Assembly (NCBI RefSeq): GCF_024168045.1
Contig: NZ_CP100126.1
Span: forward strand, 2,187,501 to 2,251,500
Origin: Dorea longicatena
GTDB taxonomy: Bacteria; Bacillota; Clostridia; Lachnospirales; Lachnospiraceae
Direction of reading: 5' to 3'
DNA: 64,000 bases
Of this stretch, positions 55,677-63,935 are shown one piece after another. Each line of letters begins with the position of its first letter. Position 1 is the stretch's first letter. Below the pieces are notes generated by a model. It was not told where the DNA came from, searched no databases, and worked only from the letters and a program-made list of their open reading frames with translations. The position numbers and the translations under genes are program-made.

Positions 55677-56660
55677 ATGGAGCATGTTACAAATGCATTA
55701 TCACGGCTCAGCTCTGTTCTTACCAAATATATTGGAATGATTATTATCTGCTTTTCTGTCATTGCCTTCTTCTGGCGTGATGGATTTGCATGGACTACAA
55801 ACTATACTTCGATCTTTCTCGGCGTTGCCATGTTCGGCATGGGACTGACTATTCATATCGGAGATTTTAAAGTGGTATTTACCAGACCCAAAGAGATCAT
55901 TATCGGATTTGTCGCACAATATACGATTATGCCGCTGATCGCATGGGGACTCTCGGTCCTCCTTCATCTGCCATCGGATATCGCACTTGGTGTCATCCTG
56001 GTCGGATGCTGCCCCGGCGGAACTGCCAGCAATGTGATTACTTATATCGCAGGTGGTGATGTTGCACTTTCTGTTGGCATGACAATCACTTCAACTCTGG
56101 CAGCACCGGTTATGACGCCGCTTTTGGTATATCTACTTGCCGGCGCATGGGTTCAGGTATCTTTTCCCGGGATGGTGATCTCGGTTGTAAAAGTCGTACT
56201 GATCCCGGTTCTTCTGGGTATCCTTCTCCGTAGACTGATCGGCAGACATATTGAGAAATTATCCGGCATCCTTCCGCTGATCTCCGTTGTATCCATCGTC
56301 ATGATCATCAGCGGAATCGTCGCAGTAAATGCGGAAAAAATCATGACATCCGGATTCCTCGTACTCTGTATCGTTATCTTACATAATCTTGCAGGTATGG
56401 GACTTGGATTACTTGCCGGACGCATCTTCCATGTGGAATATGACAAAGCAACTGCCCTTGCGATTGAAGTCGGTATGCAGAACAGCGGTCTTGCTATCAC
56501 ACTCGCCACCGCAAACTTTGCTGCAAACCCATTTGCCACACTGCCTGGAGCAATCTTCAGTGTATGGCACAATATTTCAGGCTCTTTATTCGCAAGTCTC
56601 CGGCGCAGCGGAAGGTATAAGATAAAGGAACAAATAGCAAAAGCAGAGCATGTAATTTAA
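55677..56660 (+). CDS. BASS-family transporter, probable ketopantoate carrier (PanS-like)
   Basis: 327 residues, ten helices, of the bile acid:sodium symporter superfamily: VAMFGMGLTIHIGDF, GCCPGGTASNVITYIAGGDVALSV, EVGMQNSGLAITLA. PanS of Salmonella belongs to this family and imports ketopantoate. It begins three bases after panC, and no panB or panE lies in the operon, so import of ketopantoate or pantoate fits. Specificity is inferred from context. Confidence 0.85.
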   Translation: MEHVTNALSRLSSVLTKYIGMIIICFSVIAFFWRDGFAWTTNYTSIFLGVAMFGMGLTIHIGDFKVVFTRPKEIIIGFVAQYTIMPLIAWGLSVLLHLPSDIALGVILVGCCPGGTASNVITYIAGGDVALSVGMTITSTLAAPVMTPLLVYLLAGAWVQVSFPGMVISVVKVVLIPVLLGILLRRLIGRHIEKLSGILPLISVVSIVMIISGIVAVNAEKIMTSGFLVLCIVILHNLAGMGLGLLAGRIFHVEYDKATALAIEVGMQNSGLAITLATANFAANPFATLPGAIFSVWHNISGSLFASLRRSGRYKIKEQIAKAEHVI

Positions 56661-56670
56661 TATATACAGC

Positions 56671-56723
56671 AAAAACCTCCTGTGAATGGAACATATCTAA
56701 TTCCATCCACAGGAGGTTTTTTT
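56671..56723. terminator. Bidirectional terminator between the pan operon and feoB
   Basis: AAAAACCTCCTGTG-ATGGA (from 56671) pairs with TCCAT-CACAGGAGGTTTTTTT (to 56723), with A and T tracts at both ends. Confidence 0.9.
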
Positions 56724-56731
56724 ATGCCTCT

Positions 56732-59074
56732 TTACATTACCAACGTACCAATCAGATGCACGATAAATGCTGCGATCCACGCAACCATACATTGTCCCAG
56801 CACCACATATGCCGCCCATTTTGCGCCAAGTTCTCTCTTGATTGATGCAATAGCCGCAACACATGGTGTATACAACAGACAGAAGACCAAAAGGCTTGCT
56901 GCTGCCACCGGCGTAATTGCTCCCGTCAGTTCTGCCGTACTTCCAAAGAGTACCGAAAGCGTAGATACCACACTTTCCTTTGCCATAAATCCTGTGATCA
57001 GTGCAGTAGAAATCTTCCAGTTTCCGAAACCAAGCGGAAGGAATACCGGTGCAATGATTCCTGCCACAACTGCCAGGATACTGTCCTTGGAATCTGCTAC
57101 CACATTCATGTGTAAGTTAAATGTCTGCAGGAACCAGATGATAATTGTTGCAAAGAAGATTACGGTAAATGCTCTCTGCAAAAAGTCCTTTGCTTTTTCC
57201 CACAGAAGCTGCCCTACATTCTTTGCTCCCGGCATACGGTAATTCGGAAGTTCCATGACAAACGGTACGGCTTCACCTTTGAACATCGTTCCTCTTAAAA
57301 GCAGCGCCATCAGGATTCCCATCAGTATTCCACCAAAATATAACGCTACCATCACTACTGCTCCTTGTTTTGGGAAAAATGCTGCCGTAAAAAATGCATA
57401 AATCGGGAGTTTCGCCGAGCAGCTCATAAATGGTGTCAGAAGGATCGTCATCTTACGGTCTCTCTCCGAAGGCAGTGTCCTGCTCGCCATAACACCGGGA
57501 ACCGTACATCCGAATCCTACCAGCATCGGTACGATACTCCGTCCGGAAAGTCCGATCTTACGGAGTAATTTATCCATCACAAATGCAACTCTTGCCATAT
57601 ATCCGCTGTCTTCCAGAATGGACAGGAAAAAGAATAAGGTAACGATAACCGGAAGGAAACTTAACACACTTCCCACACCGTTAAAGATTCCATCGATTAC
57701 CAGCGAATGAATAACGGAATTGACATTCCAGGATGTCAACGCACCATCTACCAGATTCGTAAGTGCAGAGATTCCCATATCCAGCAGATTCGACAACGCA
57801 GCTCCGATCACATTAAATGTCAGCCAGAATACAGCCGCCATAATTGCAACAAAGCATGGAATAGCTGTATATTTTCCCGTCAGGATCTTATCCATCTTCG
57901 CACTTCGCAGATGTTCCTTGCTTTCTTTCGGCTTCACAACCGTAGCATCACAGATCTTCTCAATAAATGTAAAACGCATATCTGCAATTGCTGCGGACCG
58001 GTCAAGTCCACGTTCCTGTTCCATCTGCTTTACAATATGCTCCAGAAGCTGTTTTTCATTCTCATCCAGCTTGAGCTGTTCCAGGATCAGTTCATCCCCT
58101 TCTGCCAGTTTGCATGCCGCAAATCTTACCGGAATGTCTGCCTTCTTTGCATGATCCTCGATCAGATGCATGATCCCGTGCAGGCATCTGTGTACTGCCC
58201 CGCCATGGTCATCTGCATCACAGAAATCCTGTCTCCCCGGACTTTCCTGATATTTTGCCACATGCACGGCATGCTCGATCAGTTCGCCAATTCCTTCATT
58301 CTTCGCAGCCGATATTGGAATAACCGGTATTCCAAGTTCCTGCTCCATCTCATTTACCAGAATCGAACCGCCGTTGTCCCGCACCTCATCCATCATATTC
58401 AGTGCCAAAACCATAGGAATATCCAGCTCCATCAGCTGCATGGTCAGATACAGGTTCCGCTCAATATTGGTTGCATCCACGATATTGATGATTCCCTTTG
58501 GATGCTCATTTAACACAAAGTTCCTGGTCACAATCTCTTCACTGGAATACGGCGACATAGAGTAGATTCCCGGCAGATCTGTCACCAGGGTATCACTGTG
58601 TTCCTTGATCACTCCATCTTTACGGTCAACTGTCACTCCCGGGAAATTTCCCACATGCTGATTAGAGCCGGTCAGCTGGTTGAACAGTGTCGTCTTTCCG
58701 CAATTCTGATTTCCTGCCAGTGCAAATGTCAGTGTTGTTCCATCCGGCAGTGGATTCTCATCTGCTTTTTCATGATATTTTCCACCTTCTCCAAGTCCCG
58801 GATGATCAATCTTCTCTTTCGGAATCTGATTCTTAATCTTAATCTCATCACGGACATCTGTAATCTCTATCTTTTCCGCATCTGCAAGCCTGAGTGTCAG
58901 TTCATAACTATGGATACGAAGTTCCACCGGATCACCCATTGGTGCGTATTTTACCATGGTAACGTCTGCCCCCGGAATAAGTCCCATATCCAGAAAATGC
59001 TGTCTCAATGCACCTTCTCCACCTACGACTGTCAATGTTGCACTTTTGCCGATTGGTAATTCTTTTAATGTCAT
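56732..59074 (-). CDS. feoB: FeoA-FeoB fusion ferrous iron transporter
   Basis: 780 residues. Residues 1-75 are a FeoA SH3-like domain (LPIGKSATLTVVGG...LRQHFLDMGLIPG). The GTPase follows: G1 GNQNCGKTTLFN, switch NFPGVTVDRK, G3 DLPGIYSM, G4 NMMDE. Then the helical spacer and about eight membrane helices with Gate motifs (MLVGFGCTVPGVMASRTL; LLYTPCVAAIASIKRE). Imports Fe2+. Fusion with FeoA is common in Clostridia. Promoter with paired repeats upstream suggests iron control. GGAAGG precedes the ATG. Confidence 0.95.
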   Translation of the reverse strand: MTLKELPIGKSATLTVVGGEGALRQHFLDMGLIPGADVTMVKYAPMGDPVELRIHSYELTLRLADAEKIEITDVRDEIKIKNQIPKEKIDHPGLGEGGKYHEKADENPLPDGTTLTFALAGNQNCGKTTLFNQLTGSNQHVGNFPGVTVDRKDGVIKEHSDTLVTDLPGIYSMSPYSSEEIVTRNFVLNEHPKGIINIVDATNIERNLYLTMQLMELDIPMVLALNMMDEVRDNGGSILVNEMEQELGIPVIPISAAKNEGIGELIEHAVHVAKYQESPGRQDFCDADDHGGAVHRCLHGIMHLIEDHAKKADIPVRFAACKLAEGDELILEQLKLDENEKQLLEHIVKQMEQERGLDRSAAIADMRFTFIEKICDATVVKPKESKEHLRSAKMDKILTGKYTAIPCFVAIMAAVFWLTFNVIGAALSNLLDMGISALTNLVDGALTSWNVNSVIHSLVIDGIFNGVGSVLSFLPVIVTLFFFLSILEDSGYMARVAFVMDKLLRKIGLSGRSIVPMLVGFGCTVPGVMASRTLPSERDRKMTILLTPFMSCSAKLPIYAFFTAAFFPKQGAVVMVALYFGGILMGILMALLLRGTMFKGEAVPFVMELPNYRMPGAKNVGQLLWEKAKDFLQRAFTVIFFATIIIWFLQTFNLHMNVVADSKDSILAVVAGIIAPVFLPLGFGNWKISTALITGFMAKESVVSTLSVLFGSTAELTGAITPVAAASLLVFCLLYTPCVAAIASIKRELGAKWAAYVVLGQCMVAWIAAFIVHLIGTLVM

Positions 59075-59130
59075 CGTCTGTACTTCCTTCCAAATTTATC
59101 TACAGGCAGTGGTATTATTTCCACTGTTAC

Positions 59131-59186
59131 TGATAATTTTTCTCAACTCGTAAGGTTAGTATAGACTTATCGATAATTTTTGTCAA
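59131..59186 (-). promoter_or_regulatory. feoB promoter with two direct repeats, candidate iron-regulator sites
   Basis: TTGACA (59186-59181) and TATACT (59163-59158) on the minus strand with a 17-base spacer. TTGACAAAAATTATCG covers the -35, and a near copy TTGAGAAAAATTATCA lies exactly 40 bases downstream (59146-59131). Such pairs may bind a Fur- or DtxR-type repressor. The leader also has a CAGTGG...CCACTG hairpin. Confidence 0.6.
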
Positions 59187-59243
59187 TAACAACGGGGACA
59201 GGAAATTTGGCTTTTTATCTGTCCCTCATGGATCTTTCTGATG

Positions 59244-59801
59244 CTAGATACCTCGTTTTTCTAACATTGACAAATATGAATCCCTTACTGTCTCTGTCTT
59301 TTCGCATCCCAACATTCTCATTAGCTCATATATCATATCCAATCCACCTGCTCGTTCTTCTTCTTTTGCAACAATTATTTCCAATTCCAGAAAGTTACCC
59401 AGATTCTCTACCTTATCTGCAGCCGCTATCATATGATCTTTTATATAATAACCTCTTGTCTTCTTCACTCTGCAAGACGCTGGATAAAATTCAAGTTCTT
59501 TAAGAATGTCTTCCATCTTTTCCGGCTCATAGATATCAATCTCTGTTTCTTTCCTGGTCATGGATACCTGATCTAATTTCGGTCCTTTGCAGTTAAGCTG
59601 TGCTTTTACTTCTCCCGTATCCAGATTCTCCGTCTTACGGATGCGCAGTGCCTTGTCCTTCTTCCGCATATCATAGTGATCGCTTGTAAAATAAGTATCC
59701 GTCTCTACAACAGTTTTCTGATATATGAACCCTGTTTCAAGCAATTTTTGCTTTATCTTTTCTATATTTTCAATGGGTATTTTTACCTCTACTTCTATCA
59801 T
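59244..59801 (-). CDS. CYTH-domain protein, class IV adenylate cyclase-like
   Basis: 185 residues, complete CYTH domain. The EVEVKIPI signature (ExExK) is at residue 3; ALRIRKT, QLNCKGPK, RKETEIDI, KKTRGYYI and GNFLELEI give the charged tunnel residues. Related to CyaB, and to triphosphatases; which activity applies is not clear. GGAGGC precedes the ATG. Downstream of the XdhC-like gene by 35 bases. Confidence 0.88.
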   Translation of the reverse strand: MIEVEVKIPIENIEKIKQKLLETGFIYQKTVVETDTYFTSDHYDMRKKDKALRIRKTENLDTGEVKAQLNCKGPKLDQVSMTRKETEIDIYEPEKMEDILKELEFYPASCRVKKTRGYYIKDHMIAAADKVENLGNFLELEIIVAKEEERAGGLDMIYELMRMLGCEKTETVRDSYLSMLEKRGI

Positions 59802-59836
59802 CTTTTTAATGCCTCCGATGATTCTGTTTTCCGCGC

Positions 59837-60877
59837 TTAGACGATTTCCAGAAATACATCCACTTCCCCGCCACAGACCATACCTTCTTCTTCGGCTTCA
59901 TTTCCGGTCATGTCTACATGGCAGATCCTTGCCTGTTCTCCCTCTCCTGCTGCCATAAGTCTGGCAATCTGGATGACTCTTGCTTCCATACATCCGCCGC
60001 CGATCGTCCCAACGCAGCGGCCATCTCTGTATATCAGCATTTTGGTTCCCAGCCCCTGTGGTGCGGAACCATGTCTGGTAATGATCGTTGCCATTATCTT
60101 CTTTTCCGGATACGGTTCCTGAGCAGTCAGCGCACGCATAATTTCTTTGGAATATCCATAAGTCCGTTTCTTCCTGTTCTTTACTTCAATAATCTCTGCA
60201 ATAATTGCCACTCCGATCTCTGCCGGTGTCTGCGCTCCGATATCCAGACCGATCGGTGTATACACTGCATCCAGCACCTCCTGATCCACGCCTTTTTCCG
60301 CCAGACTTTGTTTTACCAGTGCTGTTCTTCTGCGGCTTCCGATCATACCGATATAGGCATGCTCTTTTGCGGCTATTTTCTCCAGACAGATTTGGTCATA
60401 CCGGTGTCCTCTCGTCAGGATCACAAAATACGTATCCGCACTTCCCTGTATCTTGTCCAGTGCTTCTTCGAATGGTTCGCAGATAACCTGTGACGCCCCG
60501 GCCAGTCTTGCATGATCCGCATACATCGGACGATCTTCCAGTACAATTACCTCACAGTCCATCATCACTGCCATTTTAATCACCGGAATCGACACATGAC
60601 CGGCACCACAGATCACAATCTGTTTTTCCTGTCCCAATGTATCGCAAAATACTTTCTCATTTCCAATATAGGTGATTCCACTTTCTGTAATATTCTTTAT
60701 CTCATCTGTATATCCATGAAAATAACCATTTTTCCTGCTTTCCCAGACAATTTTTCCATCTATGACCAGTGCCTTTTCAGAAATGCATCTGCCTCCCAGC
60801 AAAGTAAGCACCCTGCGTTCGGCCTGTCCTTCACTTTCCTGAATTGCTTCCATTAATTCCGTCATTCTACTTTCCAT
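59837..60877 (-). CDS. XdhC/CoxI-family protein with permuted domain order
   Basis: 346 residues. A Rossmann domain comes first (from about residue 85: KQIVICGAGHVSIPVIKMA; ILTRGHRYDQICLEK; AYIGMIGSRRR), and the XdhC_CoxI domain is C-terminal (ATIITRHGSAPQGLGTKM, VGTIGGGCMEA, MVCGGEVDVFLE). The usual XdhC has the opposite order. XdhC binds and sulfurates molybdenum cofactor for xanthine dehydrogenase-type enzymes; no such enzyme is in the window. ATG 60877 has AAAGGAAA upstream and a good promoter; an upstream in-frame ATG would lie before that promoter. Confidence 0.85.
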   Translation of the reverse strand: MESRMTELMEAIQESEGQAERRVLTLLGGRCISEKALVIDGKIVWESRKNGYFHGYTDEIKNITESGITYIGNEKVFCDTLGQEKQIVICGAGHVSIPVIKMAVMMDCEVIVLEDRPMYADHARLAGASQVICEPFEEALDKIQGSADTYFVILTRGHRYDQICLEKIAAKEHAYIGMIGSRRRTALVKQSLAEKGVDQEVLDAVYTPIGLDIGAQTPAEIGVAIIAEIIEVKNRKKRTYGYSKEIMRALTAQEPYPEKKIMATIITRHGSAPQGLGTKMLIYRDGRCVGTIGGGCMEARVIQIARLMAAGEGEQARICHVDMTGNEAEEEGMVCGGEVDVFLEIV

Positions 60878-60914
60878 AATAGTTTCCTTTCCCACTATCT
60901 TTCTTCTGCATTCT

Positions 60915-60943
60915 ATTGTAAAATTGAATGTACAATAAGTCAA
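60915..60943 (-). promoter_or_regulatory. Promoter of the XdhC-like gene
   Basis: TTGACT (60943-60938) and TACAAT (60920-60915) on the minus strand with a 17-base spacer. It lies within the short divergent gap shared with the QueG-like gene. Confidence 0.75.
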
Positions 60944-60974
60944 TGAACGGAAATGTTCTGAAAGGAGGGATTTT

Positions 60975-61667
60975 ATGAATCCCACAAAAGAATTCAGAGA
61001 TTATCTAATCTCGCAGGGTGCTGCTTTGGTCGGAATTGGGGATCTGACCGCAGTTCCATCTTCTGACTACCCGGTCGGTATTGCAGTCGCAATCCCGTTA
61101 CCGAAACACGTCATCAAAGGTCTTCAGCTTGCTCCAACAAGAGAATACTACGAACTTTATAATTCTTTGAGTGACAAACTGAACACCATCGTAACTGCCG
61201 GTGCGAAATACCTGACTGACAAAGGCTATCATGCTTATGCCCGGACGACAGACCAGAAAATGACAGATTCAGATAACTGTATTCCATTGTCACATCAAAC
61301 GATTGCCACCCGAGCCGGTCTCGGCTGGATCGGTAAAAACAACCGGCTGGTGACACCGCAATATGGATCTGCCGTAAGGATTTCTTCTCTTCTGACCGAT
61401 GCCCCGCTGACCTGCGATGCTCCGGTTACACGCTCTCAGTGCGGTGCCTGTCATGCCTGTGTCAGATATTGCCCGGCACATGCCCTGAAAAATACTTTGT
61501 GGCGTCCCGGCATACCTCGTGAAAATATCATAGCCATCTCCACGTGTCATAAGAAATGCCGTGAGATCATGCAAAAAAGCACGGGGATTGATGCAGATCT
61601 GTGTGGAAAATGCTTTGCAGTCTGCACTTATACGAGGCAGTATTTGAAGCAGTGCCGGGATGTGTAA
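60975..61667 (+). CDS. Short QueG-like 4Fe-4S protein
   Basis: 230 residues, against about 350-380 for epoxyqueuosine reductase. It keeps the QueG-like core (DNCIPLSHQTIATRAGLGWIGKN) and a two-cluster ferredoxin region: CGACHACVRYCPAHAL and later CGKCFAVC. The C-terminal HEAT-like part of QueG is missing. Short forms are common in Clostridia and their substrate is unknown, so a queuosine role is not assumed. AAAGGAGGG precedes the ATG. Confidence 0.82.
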   Translation: MNPTKEFRDYLISQGAALVGIGDLTAVPSSDYPVGIAVAIPLPKHVIKGLQLAPTREYYELYNSLSDKLNTIVTAGAKYLTDKGYHAYARTTDQKMTDSDNCIPLSHQTIATRAGLGWIGKNNRLVTPQYGSAVRISSLLTDAPLTCDAPVTRSQCGACHACVRYCPAHALKNTLWRPGIPRENIIAISTCHKKCREIMQKSTGIDADLCGKCFAVCTYTRQYLKQCRDV

Positions 61668-61678
61668 GATGTGTTGTT

Positions 61679-61742
61679 TTTGGGATTTAATTTATCAACT
61701 GGGGAAGCGGCCTCTCAGTCCTTGAAGGAAATGTTAATAAAT
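61679..61742 (+). repeat. Deletion derivative of the palindromic repeat
   Basis: Starts TTGGGATTTAATTTAT like the other copies and runs through GGCCTCTCAGTCCTTGAAGGAAA. It then jumps to TGTTAATAAAT, the far edge of unit A. The middle 270 bases or so are gone. Confidence 0.8.
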
Positions 61743-61745
61743 TTT

Positions 61746-61783
61746 AAAAAAATGACCGATGCCAAGCGTATCAGTCATTTTTT
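61746..61783 (-). terminator. Terminator at the end of the double-cubane/PucR fusion gene
   Basis: AAAAAATGACTGAT (61783-61770) pairs with ATCGGTCATTTTTTT (61760-61746) on the minus strand. The stop codon TGA lies in the 5' arm. Confidence 0.8.
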
Positions 61784-63924
61784 AGCTTTTCTATCTCCAT
61801 TGCCAACAGAATTCCTTCACATTCCATTCCGTCTTTTTCATCCAGATCCAACAGTTCATTAATCCGTGCAATTCTTGGCAACAATGTATTCCGGTGAATC
61901 CTAAGTCTTGCGGCCGTCTGTGCAACATTTCGTTTCATCCGGAGATACCAGTACAATGTCTCATAAAGTTCTTTTCCTGTTTTCCGGTCCTCTTCTTTCA
62001 GAATTTCTAACTCTTCCATATATACTTTTTCCTGTCCCAGATGTTCACTGATACAGTCGATTGCAAGTTCATGGTAATAATTCTCTACAAGTATTACCGA
62101 TTCTTTCTGTTTCTGCCTTGAAGCTATATTCATCACCTGCCACTGAAGCTGCCTGTTCTCTTCTTTTTTCTCACAGTCTGGAAATCCATTTCCAATTATC
62201 ACTTTTCCATCTACATCTGCCATAGATTTCCGGCATATATCAATTACACAGTTTCGGGCTTCTTTTCCTTCCATTCCTGACAGGAATAATTCGTTATCCT
62301 GCATCTGCCGCAATTTCAGTCCTGCTATTATTTTTTTCTCTCCGATCTGTTTTGCAAGCTCTTGTCCGATATGTATAAGGTCTTTTGATTCTTCTGCCAT
62401 AATCCACATATAATCTGGAATTTCTCTTTCTTCTGTCTCACGGCTATTGTCTCTCATATGATAACTTTTTGCCAAAAGCTCCAACAGTTCTTCTACATTT
62501 TCCTTACTGACATCATCCGGAACAACTGCCATTACAACACCATTCTTCTCTGACAGCTTATATTCCATCCTTTTATTGTTTTCCTGCTCTGCTTCTTCCC
62601 TGCTGATCCCGATCCAATCTTCTACCTCTTGTTCACCGGCCTTTATGCCTACCGGAATATGCGTATATTTCCATATCTCTTCCAGAATTTCCTTTCCTGA
62701 CTTTTGCTCCGTTAGTCCCGTCAGTACAATCTTATAACAATAATTGATATCTATACGTTTTTCTGTCTCCGTCTGGATCATTTCCAAAAATGCTGTCAGT
62801 CTGGTAGCAATCTGCCCCTGATCTGCAGTAGAATAATCCGTATCAATGGCAATATATGGCAGATGTTTCTCTTCTGTTACAAATTTTCTGATATAAACAG
62901 ACTCCGCCCCTGTTGCATGACATCCGGTCAGTATCATCTCTACCACTCCGTCTACATGATATTCCTCTATGATCTCACCGATCAGATCGATCCGGTTATC
63001 GTTCGGCGTCATGATCGAACATCCTGTTGACAGATATTTTCTGGCAATAGCCTCGTAAATGTCTTCACAGTCTTCCTCCACCGGACTCCCCAGTGTCCGC
63101 ACACCACTGCAGTTTTCAATTGCCACAACAACTCCGCCATTATCTTCTATCGCACGGATCACTTTCAGGCTGTCCCCGCCAATCGGGCACCCTGTCACCA
63201 GTATTCTCGGCCGCTTTTCCAGATGCTTTCCCTGTCTGTATTCTGTCATGATCTTATCGATCACTTCTTTCACCACGCCTGGAGTCGTCGCAAAATCGAA
63301 CCTGTATTTGCTTCCCTGGACCATCTTCTGGATATCCTCCCCCCTTACCGGTACCGGATCCAGTTTCATCACTTCGCAAAGATTTTTCAAAGAGGTACGG
63401 ATCTGGTTATTCAAATGTACGGCATCACGGATCATCTCTTCTGTAATTACCATATGAAAGAACTCTTCCAGATATTCTTTCGTCCGGATGATCTCACTCT
63501 TCCAGAAAGCAAGTCCTCTTTCAGACTGACTGTTCGGAAGTTCCATTACATGAACAGGTTTGAACTCTGCCATCAGCTCATACATCTTCTTTTTTCCGTC
63601 ACAGGTCGTCTCTCCGATCACAAGATCAGCAAAATGAAAAAACGGACATCTGTCACTGATTGCAAATCCATAACTGGATTTTACCAGCGGACACATACTT
63701 TTCGGCAGATCGCGTTCCGCAGCCGTGATCGTCTCATTGGAAAAAGAGCAAAGACCTACCGGGATTGCTCCCGCTGCCATTGCAAGTTCTGTCGGGAAAT
63801 AGGCACAATACATTCCTATAACCGGAATTCCCTTATCCTTATATTCTTTTATTTCCAGAAATGCTTCTCTCTTTTTTTCTCCAAACTCTTCAAATATCTC
63901 TGGTAAATCCTGCACCAGTTTCAT
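61771..63924 (-). CDS. Fusion of a double-cubane iron-sulfur protein with a PucR-type transcription regulator
   Basis: 717 residues. Residues 1-385 are a full copy of the double-cubane domain, close to the 49010 protein, with all cysteine motifs: SMCPLVKSSYG, DRCPFFHF, ETTCDGKKKMYE, ENCSGVR, GCSIMTP, LTGCHAT. Residues about 395-640 resemble the middle region of PucR/CdaR regulators (no clear enzyme motif). Residues 660-705 are a PucR-type helix-turn-helix (YWYLRMKRNVAQTAARLRIH, then RNTLLPRIARINELLDL). The frame is unbroken, with GGAGAG before the ATG and a terminator at the end. It likely senses redox, iron or the same substrate as its paralogues and controls genes; this is inferred. Confidence 0.88.
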   Translation of the reverse strand: MKLVQDLPEIFEEFGEKKREAFLEIKEYKDKGIPVIGMYCAYFPTELAMAAGAIPVGLCSFSNETITAAERDLPKSMCPLVKSSYGFAISDRCPFFHFADLVIGETTCDGKKKMYELMAEFKPVHVMELPNSQSERGLAFWKSEIIRTKEYLEEFFHMVITEEMIRDAVHLNNQIRTSLKNLCEVMKLDPVPVRGEDIQKMVQGSKYRFDFATTPGVVKEVIDKIMTEYRQGKHLEKRPRILVTGCPIGGDSLKVIRAIEDNGGVVVAIENCSGVRTLGSPVEEDCEDIYEAIARKYLSTGCSIMTPNDNRIDLIGEIIEEYHVDGVVEMILTGCHATGAESVYIRKFVTEEKHLPYIAIDTDYSTADQGQIATRLTAFLEMIQTETEKRIDINYCYKIVLTGLTEQKSGKEILEEIWKYTHIPVGIKAGEQEVEDWIGISREEAEQENNKRMEYKLSEKNGVVMAVVPDDVSKENVEELLELLAKSYHMRDNSRETEEREIPDYMWIMAEESKDLIHIGQELAKQIGEKKIIAGLKLRQMQDNELFLSGMEGKEARNCVIDICRKSMADVDGKVIIGNGFPDCEKKEENRQLQWQVMNIASRQKQKESVILVENYYHELAIDCISEHLGQEKVYMEELEILKEEDRKTGKELYETLYWYLRMKRNVAQTAARLRIHRNTLLPRIARINELLDLDEKDGMECEGILLAMEIEKLKND

Positions 63925-63935
63925 ATATGCTCTCC

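Noticed and set aside
60975..61667. Epoxyqueuosine reductase queG
   Set aside because: The protein is about 120-150 residues too short and lacks the C-terminal repeat domain; only a QueG-like label is justified.
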